Shown here: positions 33,800 to 42,700 of the stretch, in pieces | How the letters are laid out: the number at the start of each line of letters is the position of its first letter | Position numbering within the stretch: position 1 is the stretch's first letter | Assembly (NCBI GenBank): GCA_012845835.1 | Contig: JABAKD010000014.1 | Coordinates: 6,902,574 to 6,966,573, forward strand | Direction of reading: 5' to 3' | Length of the DNA: 64,000 nt | DNA from: Undaria pinnatifida | Lineage: Eukaryota; Sar; Phaeophyceae; Laminariales; Alariaceae | Translations under genes and position numbers: made by a program | Notes under the pieces: model-generated | What the model was told of the DNA's origin: nothing | The model's database searches: none | Seen by the model: the letters and a program-made list of their open reading frames with translations, nothing else

Positions 33800-36700
33800 T
33801 GTGCCACACGGCGGACAACTACTTTTCTCCCGTGTTGGCTGTCATATGCGATCTGGTGAGAGCGAGCGGTGGATGGGAGGATGGAGGGGGGGGGGGGGGG
33901 GCTACTTTGAGGTAACATCGTAGACGGGTGGGCTCCGATCAACAGGGAGTAACAAGAGAGATGCAGATGTGCAGAGCGACATTATGTGGTGGTGTCCCAA
34001 CAGATATCTACGTCGATTGCACGTTGCAATTTTGGTAGCAGCGTTAAGCATGCACGCCTACATTCCAGCAGCAAACCCGCGACGATATCCCAGAGGACGC
34101 CCTGACCACTTTTTAATGAATTCCTCGTGCAACACCCTTCCCTGGTTTGGTCGAGGCTAGTCTTTCGGCCACCTGGGTGTATTTTGGGGACAACCCACTG
34201 AAACACGCAGCGAAAGGAACCGCGCTACCGCCCGTGCCGACCTCGACCCCCCCCTCCCAAGGGTAGAGGTTAAGGAGTAGGGGTGGCAGCGTACTTCGAT
34301 AGAGGCGCACTTATCGTTTTCTGGTGCTACTCGTTTTGAGGAGTTCCATACCGAACCCCACAACGGATTGCGATAAAGTATGAATCTGCAACCCGGTGGA
34401 CAGTTTTCATGGCCTATATATATATATATATATTTTTCAGCTGGACATGCCTCCTCAATACGTGCATGATCTGTTCAGTGCCATGCTAACCTCCGTGTCC
34501 CCAACCCCCCCCCCCCCCGCCTTCCCTTGCACCCTCGGGTTTGCGGTGGTTTCCGTGACGACTTTTCTTGAAAACAACTTGCAGCTGGACATGCCTCCTG
34601 AAGTTGCCGGCGTGACGTTCCTAGCTTTCGGAAACGGTGCTCCCGACGTTTTCGCGGCTATCGTCGCCTTGACTACCGCTACGGACAAGGAGAGCGCTCT
34701 GCTGGTGGGGGTGGCATCGCTACTGGGATCATGTGCGTGCTTGAAATGGAGCTGAGCTAGCGTTGTTACGGTAGAGAAGGTGCTTTGTTTCGTAAGTCTG
34801 TGGGCTGTCTGGAGTCAACGGGTAGTTGTTGGGGGAGGGTAGAGGGAGAGGGGGCGGTGTACTCATTTCATGCGCAGCCGTAGTCGTTCAGACCATTGGC
34901 CGTCGCATCCCTACCCTGCTGGGACGCAACACGTCGGGTTGTCGACGACCAGGCAGAAATCGGGTGCACCAAGCGCGAAGCTCCGTGAGGGGTTCGGTGA
35001 GTCGCATGAAGGGTGAGCTGCATCCTACTAAGAACTCCTTGTGAGGCGGACTTCCTCACCTTGTGCGTAGTTAAATTTCTTGCACATCGGATGACAGCTT
35101 CGAATTTATTTACTTGCTTTCTGGTGTGGCCGCTTGAAGAAACAGCAACGAGGATACTATGAAACTGCCTCGTGGATGCCTTACCATGCCCACATTACGG
35201 GGGGGGGGGGAGGGGGGGGAAGATAACATACGTTCACGTGATTGACGTCTATTTTTCGTCATAATGGGACGCCACCGTGCTCTGTAGACGGGGGCGGGGG
35301 GGGGGCGGGGGAGAGCAAGGCGAGGGAGTGGAAGAAGGAGAGTGGCTCACCCTCACGCCAACCATCACCTCCACTCCCACCCCCCATCCCTACCCCTCCC
35401 CCCCCCCCCCCCCCCCCCCCACCCTTACCCCCACCTCAATCCCACCCCCACCCCCCCGCATTTTTGCCCCACACGCATAGCTATTGTTTTTCGGCGATGA
35501 TGACGGATACAGTGGTGGTGGGTAGTGTTGTTCGCGTTGCTCTCACCCCGCCCCACCCCACCCCACCCCACCCCACCCCACCCCACCCCACCCCACCCCA
35601 CCCCACCCCACCCCACCCCACCCCAACCCATCCAACCTCACCCCACCCCACCCCACCCCACCCCACCCCACCCCACCCCACCCCACCCCACCCCACCCCA
35701 CCCCACCCCACCCCATCCCACCCCAACCTATCCAACCCCACCCCACCCCACCCCACCCAACCCCAACCCATCCAACCGCAACCCACCCCACCCCACATGC
35801 ATGGCTATCGTTTTTTTCAGCGGTGATGACGGTGACAGTGGTGGTGGGTAGCGTTGTTTATGTGGCTTCGACGGTTGCTGCGACCAAGGTGCCCCCGGCG
35901 TCGTTTACTCGGGACGTTGTGTTTCTATTTTTGGCGCTTCTGCTGATGCTGGGCTCGGCCTACGCGGAGAGAATTTCGGTGAGAGGGTTTTTCTTCTGTG
36001 GTTTTCGTGTTGTTTTTTTATTCGCTTTGTTTTATTGTGCGTTCATGTTTGTGTGTGTGTTTTTCTCGTTGTTTGTTCTTGCTATTTTTCTTTTTTTCTT
36101 TTTTTCTTTTGTGTTTTCGTGTTTTTGTGTTTTTTTTTTTTGGGGGGGGGGTTGTTTCCTTGTTTTTGATCCAGCAAAATGTTCTTAGTCTTGTTTGTTG
36201 TTCCTTTTGTATTAATTGTTTTTTATTTGCTGTGTTTTTTCTTGTTTTTCTCGGGTGTTTTTCATCCTTTCTGCTGTGAATAGAACAGGATCGCTGTTAT
36301 TTCCTGTTTTTTTTATATCTTGAGAGGGTTTGCATTATAGTCGGCGGGGGGGGGAGGGGATTTGAACTTTCTTGTTCGTGAAAATGGGGTGATACTTTAG
36401 GGCTCGCGGTGAACACGTTAGAGGTGGGTCGCATGTCTGTTGATGCTATGTGGGGTGGTGTTGGAGTCGGATGTAGAGTGTAGGGTAAGACAGGGAAGGG
36501 TGGGATAACGTGTGGAGCATCGGGGAGGTGTGGTATGGTGTGATTTTGTCCGTTGTAGTAGCGTATAGCGCAGTGTACTGCATTTTAATGCAGTCCCGTG
36601 TAGGGTCGTGCAACATGGGGTTTTTATGGTACCCTTCTTAGACCTTCAATGTGGTGTAGTATGGTGTGGGGTAGTGTTGTTGTTGTGCCGTGCAACGTAA

Positions 36701-39700
36701 TGCATGTTTCGGTGTAGCGCAGCAGCACAGCATAGACCCGCCAGTAAGAAAAGCGCCTATTTATCTCTTATTAAGAAAGCGATGCTCACTCATGTGCTGT
36801 CGCTATTAACCAACATAAGTGGACTGAGAAATCGTGCTCAGCGGCGAGCGCTACACTAAATCATACCTGGTATATAATAAGTCTATGCTCAAGGTTCTTC
36901 AAGGGTGGTGTCACAATAAGAATCTGAGGCTCACTCCGAATAGGAGTTTATTGTGGGGCCAATAGTGTAGTGCAGTAGGCGTAACAGGGAAGGAACGGGG
37001 GGGTCCCGACGGAGCGTCATCGGGCAGTTGTATCATATTTTGTCTCGCGCCCCCTTATTGGCCCTACACCAAGTCAGCTTACTTCGCACGGGGAGGGATC
37101 AAATCACCCCCCCGCCGTAATCCTAATGTAATCTATAAACCCAAGCGCCAGCCCTTCTCAGTTTATAATATTTCACCCTCAATGAAACGCTAGCCCTAAT
37201 CCTCACCTCAATCCTACCTATCCAGAGAACAAACGATTACCGCGCGCTGCTCACCCCACAGCCCCCCACTCCAACCCCAACCCCGGCCCCCACCCTACCC
37301 CCCGTCCTGTGCCATGCGGCGTGCTCAGCTGTGGCTTGCCACCTGCTATCTGGCGTTGTACGGTGTGTATGTGGTGTGTGTATTCAAGGGGCCCGGGGCG
37401 GGGCGCGCTCAGTCTGCCAGTGACAGCCAAGAGGGGTTGGAGGTGGGGGGGCTGGCCAGCTACGGGAGCGATGGCAGTCTTGAAGCTGTGGACAGCAACG
37501 TGGAGCATGCCCGGTGGATGTAAGTGAAGGGGGTAATGCCCCCCCCCCCTCCCTCCCTCCCTCCCTCCCTCCCTCTTTTTCTCTACCCCTCCCTCCTTCT
37601 CCCTCCTCCCCCCCCCTCCCGCCCTACAAATGAATCACCGTAGGCAAAACATCATGTAAGATTTTGAACGATAGAATGGGAACAACGTTCGAGAAGAAGA
37701 ACAATAAAATGAACGAAGGGTAAGCAGGGTTTCTTAGGCCAAACCGTAGCTGCATAGACCATGTGTACACATATAGATAAGATAATTCAAGGGAGGGAAG
37801 ACGCCGGGCTAACGACGTACTGTTTCTTCCTAGATGTACAGAAGGCCTAGGACACAGTATGGAGGAATGGGTCGTGGAAAACGATGTGGGAACGGCAGCT
37901 TGCGCTGCCGGGGTTGTAACGAAGACCACTGATAGGGACAGCTTACGCTATACCTACAACGGGACCCGAAGGGTGCGCCAGCTAGCGTTGGGCTGCGAAA
38001 GCAACTGAGTTAAATCGACACACGACGCGTACGAAAATACGTGAAAGTGTGGTGAGCTAAAGCTTTATTTTTCCCCATCCGCCGGAGGAAGATGTGGGAA
38101 ATTGGGGTTAGAGGAAAGGTGCAGAGAATGATGAAAAATTTGATGGAAGGTGCGAGAAGTGCTGTGATGCTGGACGGGGAATGTCTAAGGAAGTTGATAC
38201 TAGTATTTCACAAGGAGTTGCACAGGGATGTACACCATCACCCAATCTATTCGAGGTGTATGTTGATGACATGATAGTAGCAGTGGAAGCAGCAAAGCCA
38301 GGAATCACGATGGGGGAAGATTCGGTGTCGGGGTTGATGTTTGCGGATGATTTGGTGTTGATATCAGAGACACCCTAAGGGTTGCAGTAACAGATGAGAG
38401 AAATCACTGGAGTACACTAGGAAATGGAGAGCGACAGCGAACGTGAAAAAATGCGCGGTAGTTGTATGTAACGAAGAAGAGAAGAGGTAAATCCGGTAAA
38501 TTTCAAGTGGACGTGGGGAGAAGATGAACTACCGATCGTAGACCAATACACGAACCTTGGCGTAGAGATCTCAAAGGAGCGCTCTCGGGGTACGTACACA
38601 CATACCGACAGTAGTGGGAAAGGGTAAAACGCAAGTAGGCAAGGTGCATGCAATCCTTACAGACTCGCACCTTGACACTAGGATTGAAATATGTATCATG
38701 GTGAATGTGGTTGTACGAAAGCTAGAGTATGCAGGAGAAGTATGGGGAGGGAACGCGAAGTTCGTAAAACAACTGGAAACAGTGCAGATGACAGCAGCTA
38801 AAAAGATACCAGGATGCTCAAGGGCGACGAGCAATTCGATATTAAGAGTGGAACTAGGAAGGTACCCTCTTGAAACTGATAGAGACGTGAGAAAGTTGAA
38901 ATGACAATAGTAAGTAAGGAATATGCCGGAAAAGAGGTTGCCAGCCATAGCTGATAGGGCTGTATGGGGGAAAACGACAAAAGGGCGAAATGGAACGACA
39001 TGGGATAAAATAGTCGAAAAAATATGGAAGGATTTATGAGACCGAGAAAAGGTACTGTCCGTAGAGAAGTTTGGCGGGTACAAGACAGAAGTAAAAGAAA
39101 GGATAGAAGAGAGGGAAAGGCTAGCGCTAAGAAGTAAGGTGAAAGAGGACAAACACTTGAGAGATATACAGGGGGTTGAGGGAAGATATTGGAATGAAAA
39201 CGTATCTGCACGGCCCAATGGACTACACGAAAAGCTGAAATTGCGATTTCGTGTAGGGGACCTGGACCTACCAGACAGAAGAGATATACCAGTAGTCGGG
39301 AGGAGGAGGACGTGGATGTACACATGTGCCCGTGTGGCACAACAATAGAGAGTAGAACTCTTATAAAAGGATAATGTGAAATATACAAGGAGGAACGGAA
39401 AGTGTTAGTGGAGGAGATGAGGAAATTTGACGGATGTGACATGCAAGAGTTTGGTAGACTAGAGAGTAGCGACAAAACGATCGCTATCCTAGGAGATAGA
39501 TGGTGGCCACAGACGGCGAAAACAGGAAGGGGATAGGACAAGCAAACAGTTTCCATGTAATAAATGGAAAAAACGTGATGAGCGCCCCAATGTTGGAGGA
39601 GTCTCTATGAGGAGTATGAACGGTGCTTCGTCTCGAAAGGGATGCATGGTCAATGGTGGAATGACTAAGGCAAGCAACGAATCAGTACGCCCCCCCCCCC

Positions 39701-42700
39701 CTCCCCTCCCCCCCCCCCCCCCCCCCCCCGCCTCCGCTCCCTCCCTACTCCTCCCGCCCCCGCTCTCTCCTCCCCCCCTCCCCCCTCCGCTCCCTCCCTC
39801 CTCCTCCTGCCCCCGCTCTCTCCTCCCCCCCTCCCCCCTCCCTCCTCCCCACCTCCTCCCTCCTTCCCTTCCCTCCTTCCCCTCCCTTGCCCTCCACCTC
39901 GTTTTGTGTTGCTTTGTATGTTTCGTTTGATTTGTTTTTGTTTTTGTTTAGTTAGTTGTAAAGTTACCTGCTAGGTTATTAGTTCTTGTTGCGTGTGCTT
40001 TTTGTCTCCTTTAGTTTTGTTTTGTTTTGTTTTTTTGATGGATTTTTTTTTGTTTTTTTCGGGTTATTTTCTGTGTTTTGTCCGCACACAAGAAACCAAG
40101 CGCCTCGGTGTGCTATACCGACGTTGCGGCTAAACCTGCCCCCCCCCCCCCCCCCCTGCCCCCCTCCCAAACGCCAACCCACGGTGGTCTGCACGCAACA
40201 GTCCCTCCTGGGAGACGCCGTCCAAACCGGGTGGGACGGCGGCGTGTGCAACCCGGGGATCATCCCCGACCACCCCTGATGTGCTCAACGCCACCCAGGG
40301 GTCGACGATTCCACGCGACAAGGCCAGCACTAAAATTAACGCTACCATAGGTGGACAAGACCCGGAGGCTGGAGAGGGGAAGGATGAGTTCTCGAGCTGC
40401 GGACACCGTGTAAAAAACGATTTCTTCGGTGGAGGCGGTGGTGATGACGAGGAGGCGGGGGAGGAGGAAGAGCGGTCACTGCTTGGCCGCAGCGGGAGGG
40501 ATGCCGGAGGGGGCGCGGCTATGGGAGGGGGGCGAGGGTCGACGGGAGGGGAGGAGGCGTGGGGGTTGGGGGGGGACGTTCGCTCTATGGTTCCCGGCAG
40601 CACCGTATCGATGTTCCTTGAGGTGGGTATTGGGAATAGTGCAGGAGGGGGCAGGGTGTAGGGGGTGAATATGTTGGTTGACGGAACTCTTGCCCCTTGA
40701 TGGGCAACCGCCGTCCCCTTGACGTGAAGACGTCGACCCCTTGACGTTCTTGACGGCCAGCCGTCAAAGAAAAATCCGCAGTAAAAATTACAAATAAGAG
40801 GCCTTGAAGAGACGAAACTACAGTAGATCGTCAGCCGGCGGATTTGGTTGGGGGGTTGGCAGGGGGGGTGCTTGTTTCGGCGGAAGAAGCGTTGATCACG
40901 AGTGATCGTTGTTGCATTGCAGCGTGTGCGGCGAGGTCTAGGGCAAAGATGTGGGTTGACCGCGCTGTTGCCCTTTGACGACGGCCGCCAAGGAAGGAAC
41001 TCCACACACTAAAAATTATAGGATTAGTCCAAAGACGCCTTGACGGATCAAAACTAAACCGTCAACCCACCTCTTTGGTCTCGGGCGCCGAGCGGGTCCC
41101 GCTACCTCTACCCACCCCACCCCACACAACACAACACATCACAACACAACATAACACAACGCAACGCAACACAACCCCGCACAACCTGACTCCACCCCTC
41201 CCACTCCCCCCCGGCCCCACGCCACCCCCACCCACCCACCCCCACTTCAATCAACCCAACCCAACCCAACTCCACTGTCTTCCCCCCCCGCCTCCATTCC
41301 CCCTACAGCCCCCTCCACTCCGCTACCACCTCTGCCCCCCCCCCCCCCAGTCCTCTCTCCACCACACCCCACCCCGCCCCACCCCTACCCCCACCCCTAC
41401 CCCCGCGTCGTTCCGCCTTCTTGACTCGACCAAAACGGTGCTCGTTTACAGGAGGACGATTCGGTGGCTAGCTGGCTAGCGCAGCGGCAAATGAGAAGGT
41501 GGGGAGGAGGAGGTCGATTATCTGGGATGAGCGCATACGGAGCCGGCACCGGTCGGGTGGGCGGTGCAATGACGGAACCCCTCCTGGCCGTCGGAGACGG
41601 ATCTCAGATCGGTTCTCAGAAGGATCCTCGGAACGGTTCTCGGAGCGGTTTTTCTGGGAGTGGTTTTTCAACGAACGATTCTAGTTTTTCTTCCCGATGT
41701 AGCCGCCAGGCGGACGACCTGTACGGGGATTCGTTGGAGACTGGCTTCAGCAGACGAAGGTGCGTTAGGGCTAAGGTGGTAAAGTTGCGGCACGAAGTTA
41801 TCCCCGTGAGAACTGTGGTTTCTGTTTTTTTGCGACAAAATGGTTGGAACTTCGTATTGTGTGTGTTTTTTGCTTTTTTTGTTCATATGGCAGCAAAAAG
41901 GGGTATAGAGTAAGATGAGACAGTGGGGGCCGAAAAAACTTGTTTCTATGCAGGTTTTGTGTCTGGTTACTGGTTACGCTTGATCTTTCACTCGTCCTGG
42001 TGTTGTATGTACGGGGATACCATGGCATTAGTTATAACCCACCTTATCGAACAAAACGTATCCAGTTAATAATTGGAAACGAACAGGTTATGGTTTTCCT
42101 CTGGTTGGTCCAAAAACGCGCCCGCCGTAAAAATCAGGCGTTTTTTTTGTGCGACCTGGGAAACTGGATTTGGACCGAATTAATTGTAAAGAATAGCTCT
42201 AAAAATGTTTCGGTAGCCTTTTATTTTAGTCTGTGCCAAAACGAATAAGTCGCTGCGGCGGCGCGCGCACGTGACGACGCATGCCGTCGACCACCCCGGT
42301 TGTTGTCACCTGTTTTCTGTTAGCCTTCTGCGCTGATGGGGTGTCTTTTTTAGTGTCATTATCATATGCCTTTTCCTGGCACTGGTATTATATGTCGTAG
42401 GACTCGAACGCGTTTTTTTCGCCAAGTAAAATCCTACTACTTTTTGTATTTTATGTTGCCTCCCCCGCCCATCTCTCGGCTATACTACATCAACGCTCTG
42501 CCTTCCCGCCCCCCCCAATGGACTGTTACTGTTTCAGGTTCGAGCATGCCTGGGAAAGCATCCAGTGGAAGCAATGGCGATTAAGGCGGCGTTTTCGTCG
42601 CCAGATGGGGAGCATTGCCACGTCAGAATCGCGATGGTATCAGCAGGTGTTTTGTGTCCTTGAGTATCCGTTCATCCTCGTCAGGAACGCTACGATACCC

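Noticed and set aside
35242-35851. His/Pro-rich and Trp/Gly-rich frames across 35.2-35.85 kb
   Set aside because: CCCCA minisatellite inside an exchanger intron; only the last part overlaps a true exon.
38571-39556. 250- and 252-codon antisense frames over the LINE
   Set aside because: They lie opposite a recognisable reverse transcriptase C-terminal region and have no domain of their own.
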